From a virus, in the IMG/VR virus record IMGVR_UViG_3300040801_001819, positions 64,001 through 98,436 of that record: 34,436 nt of DNA. The stretch is one strand, 5' to 3'. The position numbers and the translations under genes were made by a program. Numbering within the stretch: the stretch's first letter is position 1; the number at the start of each line of letters is the position of its first letter. A model generated the notes under the pieces. It ran no database searches. It was not told the origin of the DNA and worked only from the letters and a program-made list of their open reading frames with translations. Below are positions 1 to 5,826 of this stretch, piece by piece.

Positions 1-239
1 TAGGTCAGGATGTATTAGACTTAAGAGCTGGTAAATTAGATGATACTAAAGCAACTGCAATATCAAGGTTGTCTGGTAAAGCAATTAAAGCTGTTGTTGA
101 AGGAGTTATGCTTGCTAATCATCAAAATATTCAAAGGAAAAAAATAGAAATAAGCAAAATGAATGCTGAATCTAGAATTGAACATATTAAAATTCAAAAA
201 GCTAAGCTTAAAAAAATAGGAATAAGAGTAGATGTGTAA
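1..239 (+). CDS. C-terminal part of an unknown phage protein (5' end outside window)
   Basis: The reading frame is open from base 3 to the TAA at 237-239, giving at least 78 residues without an initiating Met, so the gene starts upstream of the window. The visible part is rich in Lys, Ile and Ala. Its middle and end (ISKMNAES..., KIQKAKLKK) look like a long charged helix, possibly a coiled coil. The stop overlaps the next start (taATG), which suggests translational coupling. I do not recognise the family. Confidence 0.7.
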   Translation, partial: GQDVLDLRAGKLDDTKATAISRLSGKAIKAVVEGVMLANHQNIQRKKIEISKMNAESRIEHIKIQKAKLKKIGIRVDV

Positions 240-523
240 TGAATGCCTTAGAGAAAGCACAGTTAAGGATACAACCTGAAGACAGGATACCTACGTATCC
301 AGAAAGAGGAGAGTGGTATCACGTATCGTGGGCATCTCCTAAGTTTAAAAAAATGAGAGTAGAACTATTATCTATCCGTGGTGACAAGGTAGTAGTTAGA
401 ACAACAAAAGGTAAGATCTTAGTAACAAATACAAAGGATCTTAGAAACCAAGAACACATAGCAGTTGAAAATGCTAAAAAAAGAATTAGAAACAATAACA
501 AAAGAAGACAATTAAATATTTAA
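239..523 (+). CDS. Small basic protein of unknown function
   Basis: A 94-residue protein whose ATG overlaps the previous stop. The centre (residues about 25-70) alternates hydrophobic and charged residues (MRVELLSIRGDKVVVRTTKG), which suggests a small beta-barrel of SH3 or Tudor type. The C-terminal 25 residues are strongly basic (KKRIRNNNKRR), so binding to nucleic acid is possible but unproven. The reverse-strand frame here has no plausible start context and is ignored. No family is recognised. Confidence 0.75.
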   Translation: MNALEKAQLRIQPEDRIPTYPERGEWYHVSWASPKFKKMRVELLSIRGDKVVVRTTKGKILVTNTKDLRNQEHIAVENAKKRIRNNNKRRQLNI

Positions 524-525
524 TC

Positions 526-816
526 ATGGAGAACACTTATTATTATCACACAAAACAAAATAACAATGGACGCAGAGCAACATTTGCAGGAGTTGTAGAG
601 AATGGAACAATTAAGATTGGACTTGCTGTTTGTAGCAACAAAGACCAATTTCAAAAAAGAATAGGAAGAAATATCTCCGGAAATAGAGCAAGAATAGCGC
701 CTATCTCTACTGTTCCGATAATGAATGACGTAAGAGCAGGAGTTATGTTTAGAAGAGCAGCTGAAATACTGTCAACGACAAATAAAGATGCCTTAGTTAA
801 ACTAATAACTAGATAA
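526..816 (+). CDS. Small protein of unknown function
   Basis: A 96-residue protein starting 2 nt after the preceding stop, preceded by an A/T-rich leader and no Shine-Dalgarno. It begins with a Tyr/Asn/Lys-rich segment, then has a short beta-like stretch (ATFAGVVENGTIKIGLAVC) and a basic helix (QFQKRIGRNISGNRARIA). There is one Cys, no signal peptide and no membrane segment. It directly abuts the next gene (ATG at 817), so it is probably in the same transcript. Family unknown. Confidence 0.75.
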   Translation: MENTYYYHTKQNNNGRRATFAGVVENGTIKIGLAVCSNKDQFQKRIGRNISGNRARIAPISTVPIMNDVRAGVMFRRAAEILSTTNKDALVKLITR

Positions 817-1047
817 ATGAAATATGCCGTAGGAGACTATATAGAAACAAAGTATTTATGGCCTGGCTCCCATGGCAAAAGTAAATATAAACGTGGGCAA
901 GTCACAAAAATAACAAAATACCATTATCATATTGATTTCTCTGATGGATACAATCCAAAGAGATTAGGTATAAAAATGGTTGAGAAATTATCAAGGAAAT
1001 TTGATCCAGGATCAGGATCACCAAGAAAATTTAAATTTCTACCCTAG
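817..1047 (+). CDS. Small SH3/KOW-like protein, unknown function
   Basis: A 76-residue basic protein. The N-terminus, VGDYIETKYLWPG followed by GQVTKITKYHYHIDF, has the strand-turn-strand layout (GDxI...G.V..I) of small SH3/KOW-like barrels. Several short proteins of the 25-28 kb cluster resemble it in the same loose way. The Gly/Ser/Pro-rich tail (FDPGSGSPRKFKF) looks disordered. It is the last gene before the non-coding stretch at 1048-1455. The fold is an inference from pattern only. Confidence 0.75.
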   Translation: MKYAVGDYIETKYLWPGSHGKSKYKRGQVTKITKYHYHIDFSDGYNPKRLGIKMVEKLSRKFDPGSGSPRKFKFLP

Positions 1048-1420
1048 CTTCACTATGCGTCTTATGAGAACAGCTTGTTGTGCTTGCACTTAAAAGCTAG
1101 GAAGTTCTAAGCTTGTAAATGAAGATCCATGACACACGTCAATAAAGATTTGAATCTAATGAGATGGGTACATTAGAACAAGCAAGTCTACTGCGTCTCC
1201 TGCCCTTGGCAGTTACACTATTGTTAAGTAGGATAATGTTGGCGTAGGAACTAACTTCATCGCAACGTGGTGAAAAAGGAAAGGCCGCTATGTTAGTAAT
1301 ATTATAGTTTGTACAGAAGTAATTGATCAGATGAAAGTACAAAGGAAGTTTATTATGAGAAGCCGATCACACTGAGCTGATAACTCAGAGATTGCAGGTT
1401 CGAGTCCTGTCGTTGCTACT
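1048..1420 (+). ncRNA. Structured non-coding region ending in a tRNA-like half (408-nt gap)
   Basis: No convincing coding frame occupies 1048-1455. Several perfect local helices are visible: ctaatg/cattag around 1155-1176, ctgcc-ctt-ggcag near 1200-1212, and tttgtac (1308-1314) with gtacaaa (1337-1343). The 3' end holds a perfect anticodon arm and T arm (separate entry). This could be one structured RNA of about 370 nt or several degenerate tRNAs. It lacks the tag-peptide layout and 5' end of tmRNA, and I cannot match it to a known family. Confidence 0.4.
1372..1418 (+). tRNA. tRNA-Ile(GAT)-like 3' half (anticodon arm + T arm)
   Basis: The anticodon stem is ctgag (1372-1376) with ctcag (1384-1388), around a 7-nt loop ctGATaa with anticodon GAT at 1379-1381 and A37. 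The T stem is gcagg/cctgt (one G-U) around the canonical loop ttcgagt (1399-1405). The acceptor 3' strand would be cgttgct (1411-1417). A normal 5' half is missing: no 7-nt complement and standard D arm sit just upstream. The nearest partner is gcaacg at 1262-1267, which would pair 6 bp but leave about 80 extra nt before the anticodon arm. It is therefore a partial, rearranged or interrupted tRNA rather than a standard one. Confidence 0.45.
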
Positions 1421-1455
1421 AATTTTATATACATAAATTTAAAACCAATACAACT

Positions 1456-2103
1456 ATGGTAAAACATGAATACAATGTAATCACTGTATCAAGTTATACT
1501 TGTGATGTGGTTGAAAGAAGACAATTGATAATCAAAGGCTTTAAGACAGAAAAAAGTCTAAAAAACAAAAATATGGGAAAGAACAAAGGTGATGTAGTGA
1601 TACAGAGACACTTTCAACAGAAATATAATGTTGATAGAGATCATTCTGTATTATTATTTAAAAAGAAGAAGAAGTTACAATATCTTATTGATTCTGTTTC
1701 TGATGAAGCAGGAGTAGATATTACTTTGACAACTAGACAAAGAGAATTAGTTTATTTAAGAGCAGTTTATTTTAGACTTGCAATTGAATTGACTAAATAC
1801 TCATACGCATCAATTGCTGATCTTGTTAACAGGGATCATGCAACAGTTACACACGCAATGACAACTGTTTGGGAAGAAATAGAAACTTATAGACCTGACA
1901 TATATGATATATATGAAAAATTAGTGACAGATATGGATGACCAACAATTCGCTGAGTTAAAGGTGCTTAGAATATCAAAGAAGATGAGAGAAATAGAAAA
2001 AACTCTTGACAACGTAAAGAGAGAATTAAATAAAGATTATTTCTCACTTCAACAAAAGTTAGTTAATGTTAAAAAAGTTGCATACAATGAAACATTAAAT
2101 TAA
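1456..2103 (+). CDS. Protein with DnaA domain IV-like DNA-binding helix-turn-helix
   Basis: 215 residues from ATG 1456; a second Met at residue 40 (1573) is an alternative start. Residues about 90-140 (LTTRQRELVYLRAVYFRLA... ASIADLVNRDHATVTHA) match the C-terminal DnaA-box-binding domain of bacterial DnaA. This includes the signature block, here RDHATVTHA at 126-134 (family usually RDHTTVxHA). No AAA+ ATPase domain is present. Residues about 165-210 are a charged helix (KKMREIEKTLDNVKRELNK), probably a coiled coil. A role in binding DnaA-box-like sites in phage or host DNA is inferred. It is an isolated gene between two tRNA-like regions, so it may be transcribed separately. Confidence 0.75.
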   Translation: MVKHEYNVITVSSYTCDVVERRQLIIKGFKTEKSLKNKNMGKNKGDVVIQRHFQQKYNVDRDHSVLLFKKKKKLQYLIDSVSDEAGVDITLTTRQRELVYLRAVYFRLAIELTKYSYASIADLVNRDHATVTHAMTTVWEEIETYRPDIYDIYEKLVTDMDDQQFAELKVLRISKKMREIEKTLDNVKRELNKDYFSLQQKLVNVKKVAYNETLN

Positions 2104-2109
2104 GTTATG

Positions 2110-2133
2110 ATATATCATCTAATAATGATATAT
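2110..2133 (+). other. 9-bp perfect hairpin preceding a tRNA-like element
   Basis: atatatcat (2110-2118) pairs perfectly with atgatatat (2125-2133) around the 6-nt loop ctaata. It begins 6 nt after the stop of the DnaA-like gene and ends 3 nt before the acceptor-like stem at 2137. It is A/T-only apart from one C-G pair and is not followed by a T-run, so it is a poor terminator. It may be a processing signal for the downstream RNA. Confidence 0.5.
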
Positions 2134-2136
2134 TGA

Positions 2137-2187
2137 GTCACCATAATTCTAGACGTGGTTAGGCTGGTTCGATTCCAACATGGTGAC
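2137..2187 (+). ncRNA. Minimal tRNA-like RNA (acceptor + T arm, no normal anticodon arm)
   Basis: gtcaccat (2137-2144) pairs with atggtgac (2180-2187), 8 perfect bp like a tRNA acceptor. The 3' half carries a T arm with the canonical loop ttcgatt (2168-2174) and stem gctgg/ccaac (one C-A mismatch). Only 18 nt (2145-2162) remain for the D and anticodon arms; they can form a single 4-bp hairpin (ctag/ttag, one G-U). Total length is about 51 nt, against about 75 for a tRNA. CCA is not encoded at the 3' end. It is followed 40 nt later by a strong terminator. Function unknown. Confidence 0.5.
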
Positions 2188-2226
2188 CTATTCAGATGTT
2201 TTCTGTTGATTTAGTTGGTTGGTTGA

Positions 2227-2281
2227 TGAGACGGAGTATGTCTAAAACTATATACAGTAAGAACTCCGTCTCATTTTTTTT
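2227..2281 (+). terminator. Rho-independent terminator, 11-bp stem
   Basis: tgagacggagt (2227-2237) pairs perfectly with actccgtctca (2263-2273), followed by eight T residues (2274-2281). The loop is unusually long (25 nt). It ends transcription from the DnaA-like gene and the tRNA-like RNA at 2137, and separates them from the second tRNA-like element at 2297. Confidence 0.8.
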
Positions 2282-2296
2282 AAAGAAATTAATCTT

Positions 2297-2380
2297 GACT
2301 ATAACCCTTAGTAGAGTAGCTATAACGTCAGGTGTTGTTACTTGAAGACGCGGGTTCGAATCCACGCAGGCTAGGTAGTC
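2297..2380 (+). ncRNA. tRNA-like RNA with irregular cloverleaf
   Basis: gactat (2297-2302) pairs with gtagtc (2375-2380, one wobble) as an acceptor-like stem. A short D-like arm is tag/cta (2309-2311/2320-2322). An anticodon-like stem, tcaggt with acttga (2328-2333/2340-2345), closes a 6-nt loop gttgtt. The T arm has the canonical loop ttcgaat (2355-2361) and a GCG-GG/CC-a-CGC stem with one bulged A. Six extra nt (2368-2373) separate the T arm from the acceptor. The irregular loops mean I cannot assign an anticodon. It is either a decayed tRNA or a structural mimic. Confidence 0.4.
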
Positions 2381-2395
2381 AGTAAATAAACAAAA

Positions 2396-2545
2396 ATGGA
2401 TTGGATTTACACAAACCCTGAAAAACCAGGTAAATATGTAGTACAAACAAAAAGCACTCTTAAAACACATACTTTATCATCACAATTTAATGATAATGGT
2501 TGGTCGTTTAAAAATCAAGTGTTTTATAGATACTTAAAAGAATGA
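2396..2545 (+). CDS. Small protein, 49 aa, unknown function
   Basis: Short frame: ATG at 2396, stop TGA at 2543-2545. Sequence layout: MDWIYTNPEKPGKYVV, then TLSSQFNDNGWSF, then a basic end (YRYLKE). The start MDWIYTNPEKPGKY resembles the opening of many short phage proteins with a W-x-x-(x)-P-x-x-G-x-Y pattern. It follows the tRNA-like RNA by 15 nt, behind an A-rich leader. Its stop overlaps the next start (ATGA), which supports a real gene in an operon. Confidence 0.65.
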   Translation: MDWIYTNPEKPGKYVVQTKSTLKTHTLSSQFNDNGWSFKNQVFYRYLKE

Positions 2546-2685
2546 AATTAATTTACATGAACCATACTCTTAATTGGCTCCATCAAAAAGGAATCAATAT
2601 AGAAGTAGATGATAATGTAAAAGTCACTCAAAATGATGAATACATAGTAATAGAAGAAGTTAAATCAATAAAAGAAAAAAATTAA
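2542..2685 (+). CDS. Small acidic protein, 47 aa, unknown function
   Basis: ATG at 2542 overlaps the preceding TGA, and its TAA (2683-2685) overlaps the next ATG at 2685. This double coupling is typical of this genome. The protein starts MKLIYMNHTLNWLHQKG and ends in a Glu/Lys-rich segment (YIVIEEVKSIKEKN). No domain is recognised. Confidence rests on the gene packing. Confidence 0.6.
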   Translation: MKLIYMNHTLNWLHQKGINIEVDDNVKVTQNDEYIVIEEVKSIKEKN

Positions 2686-2921
2686 TGACAGCAATAGAAT
2701 ATGCGTACAGGTTATTACCATTATTAATAATCATTTTGGCTTATAAATGGCCTAGAATAACATTAATATTGGTATGCATGTTACTCAAATGGTGGGTAGC
2801 AGCTATTGGAGTCTTGATTGTGTCTATCTTAGCTTTAGTTAAGATAAGCGTGAAAAAGATGACAAGAGAGGAATATGAAGAGTATATAGCAGAAAAAGAA
2901 CAAGAAGATGACAATTCTTAA
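2685..2921 (+). CDS. Small membrane protein
   Basis: 78 residues. Residues about 10-20 (LLPLLIIILAY) and about 25-52 (ITLILVCMLLKWW then IGVLIVSILALV) are strongly hydrophobic, giving two or three inner-membrane helices. The tail of about 25 residues is charged and ends in an acidic stretch (EKEQEDDNS). This resembles small phage membrane proteins of unknown role; a holin-like role cannot be excluded, but no lysin is nearby. The start overlaps the previous stop and the end overlaps the next gene by 14 nt. Confidence 0.7.
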   Translation: MTAIEYAYRLLPLLIIILAYKWPRITLILVCMLLKWWVAAIGVLIVSILALVKISVKKMTREEYEEYIAEKEQEDDNS

Positions 2922-3156
2922 GAAAAAAGCATTTCATGTTACCATAGACTCGAGGCTTATGAAAGCCCATGAACAAATAAGAGACACCGTTATTTGGAGA
3001 TCATCTAACGGTAATCAAAAGCTTTATAAAGAATTAGATATTAATCATCTAAAAAATATAATAGCTAAGATTGAGCGTGGTGAGCTAGAAGATAGATTAC
3101 ACCAATTATTCGACTTAAAAAATGAAATAGATTACAGAAACTTAAAAAATGAGTAA
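2908..3156 (+). CDS. Small charged protein with N-terminal LKKK tag
   Basis: 82 residues starting MTILKKKAFHV, an example of the Met-hydrophobic-Lys-cluster N-terminus repeated across this window. The rest is predicted helical (LKNIIAKIERGELEDRLHQLFDLKNEI). It overlaps the genes on both sides (14 nt and 8 nt), so it is in one transcript with them. No recognised domain. Confidence 0.7.
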   Translation: MTILKKKAFHVTIDSRLMKAHEQIRDTVIWRSSNGNQKLYKELDINHLKNIIAKIERGELEDRLHQLFDLKNEIDYRNLKNE

Positions 3157-3562
3157 AACAGAAGAAACAGAAGACACGCAAGCATTTAAGGATTTTCAAA
3201 AATCTTTAAGTGTAAAAGAATTTGAAACAATTTATCGTATATGCAAAGAAAGATACTATAAATTAAGTCAAATTTTAGAAGACAGGGAAAAATTTATGAA
3301 TAAAATACTTGAGCAAGTTGAAATGACTAAACAACAAGTTGAAGATATCCCTGATGAAAAGAGAAAAGACGCGTTAAAAGGCGTTATTAAACTAATGCAT
3401 GCATTAGGTAGAAAAGGAGACAGAAAAATGTTTAAAGACTTGCATTCAGATGTAATGGAAGCAAGACATTTAACTGAATTCTTAAACAGATTTAGTCCAG
3501 ATAGTGATTCATTCGAAGAATTAGATTTTTCATTCTTAAAAGAAATAGCAAATGAAGTATAA
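3149..3562 (+). CDS. Helical/coiled-coil protein of unknown function
   Basis: 137 residues, Glu/Lys-rich and almost entirely helix-forming. Residues about 35-75 (LSQILEDREKFMNKIL... VEMTKQQVEDIPDEKR) look like a coiled coil. It has one Cys and no membrane segment. It overlaps the upstream gene by 8 nt and the downstream gene by 11 nt. Family unknown. Confidence 0.7.
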   Translation: MSKTEETEDTQAFKDFQKSLSVKEFETIYRICKERYYKLSQILEDREKFMNKILEQVEMTKQQVEDIPDEKRKDALKGVIKLMHALGRKGDRKMFKDLHSDVMEARHLTEFLNRFSPDSDSFEELDFSFLKEIANEV

Positions 3563-3905
3563 ATTATTAGTATTATCAGCATTTTTCTTCATAACAGGAG
3601 GATTTTTTATAGGAACATTATTTAATAGTGATCCAAACACTTCAATAACAATAATCATACTTTCTTGTTCAAATCTACTTTTTATTTCCCTTATGATGAC
3701 AGCATTTAAAATGCTTAAAAATCAACGTAATGATGGTTTAAAAGATGGATACAAAGAAGGTGTTGATGATATTATGGCTGGAGTGTATGAAGAATACGGT
3801 GATGAAGGCACAGATAAAGTTGCAAAGGCAGCTAAAAAAGTTCTTAGTAGAGAAGGAAAGATCAAAACAAAAGGAAACAAGGTGCATATTCACATGCATC
3901 AGTAA
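3552..3905 (+). CDS. Membrane protein with two TM helices and basic tail
   Basis: 117 residues. TM1 is about residues 4-23 (LLVLSAFFFITGGFFIGTLF) and TM2 about 31-52 (ITIIILSCSNLLFISLMM). The cytoplasmic half carries a repeat-like GLKDGYKEGVDDI motif and ends KVHIHMHQ, a His-rich tail that could bind metal. An overlapping frame at 3745-3984 is a shadow. It is the last gene before the structured RNA at 3914. Confidence 0.7.
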   Translation: MKYKLLVLSAFFFITGGFFIGTLFNSDPNTSITIIILSCSNLLFISLMMTAFKMLKNQRNDGLKDGYKEGVDDIMAGVYEEYGDEGTDKVAKAAKKVLSREGKIKTKGNKVHIHMHQ

Positions 3906-3913
3906 GGTAGTTA

Positions 3914-4009
3914 TTCCCTTGGATGGCCGGTTATTAGTAGCACTCGATGTGTCACAAACTATGGTGCTAGCGTTTAGCTGTTAACAAGAACAATTGTGAC
4001 CCAGGGGAA
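3914..4009 (+). ncRNA. Structured RNA with closed H-type pseudoknot, upstream of AAA+ ATPase gene
   Basis: P1: ttcccttgg (3914-3922) pairs with ccaggggaa (4001-4009), 9 bp with one G-U. P2: tagcac (3938-3943) with gtgcta (3964-3969). P3: gtcacaa (3951-3957) with ttgtgac (3994-4000). P3 starts inside the P2 loop and closes outside it, which makes a pseudoknot, and its 3' strand runs directly into P1, allowing coaxial stacking. It sits 25 nt before the ATG at 4035 in an otherwise unexplained 129-nt gap. It could be a leader regulator, a ribozyme or a stable small RNA. No known family fits by eye. Confidence 0.5.
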
Positions 4010-4034
4010 ACTTAACTAAAACTAAATCAAAAAG

Positions 4035-5099
4035 ATGATATTACAGGATAACAAAATTTATTTTAAAAACATGCAAGTTGATACTATACCAGCTGTACCT
4101 CCGGGTAATTGGTTAGTTAGATTCGATGAAAGAGATTTATTCTTTTTCTTAGAGAAAATGCATGACTTTACAATACCAGAGAAGATATATGGTGATTGTG
4201 ATTACTTAACCGATAGGTACTTAAAGACATTTAAGAAGTATGACAAGAACTTAGGAATATCATTATCAGGTGTTAAAGGAACAGGAAAAAGCTTAACAGC
4301 TAAAATGTTAGCAATGAAGAGTGATCTTGCTGTTATTATTATTAATGAACCATTTACTGGTTCAATGTTTAATTCTTTTATTGAATCAATAAACCAAGAG
4401 TGTATTGTATTCATAGATGAATTCGAAAAAGTATATGCTAGATCTGAAGATCAATCAGCTATGCTTACTTTATTGGATGGTGCGTTCATGTCTAAAAAGT
4501 TGTTCTTGTTTACAAGTAATGAAACTTCTAGATTCAGCAACTATCTAATGAATAGACCAGGTCGAATTCATTATTTCAAAGAATATAAGCGTATTGATGA
4601 CAAAACATTAACACAAATCATTGATGACACCTTAGTTGATAAAACTAAGGAAGAAGAATTAAGAACAATCATTAATTTGATTGATGACGCAAACATAGAT
4701 ATGGTGTTCTCTCTTATTAGAGAGATGAATGATTTCAACGAAGGAGCTAAAGAAGCTGTTGAACATTTAAATATCAGTATTTCTAGTGATTCAGAACATA
4801 AGATTCTAATACAAACAAAGAATCATGCTGTTTATGAGCAAACAATTAGTAAAAACCCATTCTTTTATGGAGGGTTTAATGATTGGTTCGCTCTTGATCA
4901 GGAATTAAGTAAGGCAGCAGGGTTGACTGAAGATGATAAGATAAAGCTCTCTGAAACAGGTGATGACGAAAAGAGATTTGTCTGTAAAATACAGGAATGC
5001 ACTACTATCAAAGCTACATCTGAGTATTCTCAACTTGTTGATGAATACGGAAATATTATTACAATTAAAAAATTATCACCATATAGGTTTGTATTTTAA
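4035..5099 (+). CDS. AAA+ ATPase
   Basis: 354 residues. Walker A is GVKGTGKS at about 79-86, Walker B IVFIDEFEK at about 124-132, and a sensor-1-like segment LFLFTSNETSR follows near 155; NRPGRIHYF is the AAA arginine-finger/sensor region. The family uses ATP to remodel protein or DNA complexes, and this type is common in large phages with unknown targets. The C-terminal third (after about 250) has no recognised domain. It has its own leader carrying the pseudoknotted RNA, so its expression may be regulated separately. Confidence 0.85.
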   Translation: MILQDNKIYFKNMQVDTIPAVPPGNWLVRFDERDLFFFLEKMHDFTIPEKIYGDCDYLTDRYLKTFKKYDKNLGISLSGVKGTGKSLTAKMLAMKSDLAVIIINEPFTGSMFNSFIESINQECIVFIDEFEKVYARSEDQSAMLTLLDGAFMSKKLFLFTSNETSRFSNYLMNRPGRIHYFKEYKRIDDKTLTQIIDDTLVDKTKEEELRTIINLIDDANIDMVFSLIREMNDFNEGAKEAVEHLNISISSDSEHKILIQTKNHAVYEQTISKNPFFYGGFNDWFALDQELSKAAGLTEDDKIKLSETGDDEKRFVCKIQECTTIKATSEYSQLVDEYGNIITIKKLSPYRFVF

Positions 5100-5208
5100 C
5101 TAATTACCGCAAGGTAAGTTAATTACACCTGATAAAGGAGTAGAATTATTAAATTCGGGAGAGGCATTAGAGTCTCTCCCATTAATCTAAAACAAAAACA
5201 ATAAGAAC
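5100..5208 (+). promoter_or_regulatory. Intergenic leader with two hairpins
   Basis: Hairpin 1: ttacc (5104-5108), GNRA loop gcaa, ggtaa (5113-5117). Hairpin 2: gggagag (5157-5163) with ctctccc (5174-5180), loop 10 nt. No T-run follows hairpin 2, so it is not a standard terminator. It lies 28 nt before the next ATG and may stabilise the mRNA or control the gene at 5209. Confidence 0.35.
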
Positions 5209-5826
5209 ATGTTTGGACTATTTAAAAAAGGAAACAACAAAGGTAAAGGTTCGCTAAAACCTGTATCACCAGAAGGTGAACAAATAAGCAAACCAATTTC
5301 AGGAACTATACAAGGTAAGTTGAGACATGCTCTTGAACTTATGGCATATGTGCTTGAAAATAACCTGAATAAAGATCAGCATATTCTCACATTTGTGGCA
5401 ACAGCTGATCCAGATGCTCGAGAAGGAGAATCAGGTATAGAAAGCATGGATTGTGCTTTCGTAAGAGCTAGTGATGAATCAATTGGACAGATACTTATGC
5501 AAGTAGGTATGCGCGATGATACATTTGCTAAAGCTATTATTGATGTTGCGCAAGCAATACAATTTCATAAACCTCATCTAAAAGATTACGCTGACGATTT
5601 AATGGATAAAGTTAGAGAAGGAAAGCGTAATGGAGAAATACCTAAAACTTCTAACTACAAAGGTAGCAATGTAAAAGGCAAAAGAAGAGGTCTTAACATT
5701 GAAGAATTTGGAAAGAATATGAAAGGTATTAACATTGATGATCTATCTAAAGCATCTGATGAAGAAATTGATGACTTGATAGATCGTCTAATAAATAGCG
5801 CAAGAGATGAAGAAGACGAGGATTAG
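5209..5826 (+). CDS. Unknown protein with acidic C-terminus, N-terminal FKK tag
   Basis: 205 residues. It begins MFGLFKKGNNKGKG, one of the recurrent hydrophobic-plus-lysine N-termini. Residues about 35-130 are a compact, probably alpha/beta domain (LRHALELMAYVLENN, ILTFVATADPD). The tail is very acidic (DDLIDRLINSARDEEDED), a feature often seen in ssDNA-binding or adaptor proteins; this is only suggestive. It overlaps the helicase gene by 20 nt, suggesting coordinated production. Confidence 0.7.
   Translation: MFGLFKKGNNKGKGSLKPVSPEGEQISKPISGTIQGKLRHALELMAYVLENNLNKDQHILTFVATADPDAREGESGIESMDCAFVRASDESIGQILMQVGMRDDTFAKAIIDVAQAIQFHKPHLKDYADDLMDKVREGKRNGEIPKTSNYKGSNVKGKRRGLNIEEFGKNMKGINIDDLSKASDEEIDDLIDRLINSARDEEDED

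Noticed and set aside
1048-1420. tmRNA
   Set aside because: The size and 3' T arm would fit, but there is a normal anticodon arm, no matching 5' end and no plausible tag-peptide frame ending in the usual Ala-Ala.
1372-1420. attP site derived from a host tRNA 3' end
   Set aside because: A tRNA 3' half is typical of attP, but no integrase or excisionase is present in the window, so an attachment site cannot be supported.
3745-3984. Second frame overlapping the membrane protein gene
   Set aside because: It is a frame shadow of 3552-3905 and would run into the structured RNA.
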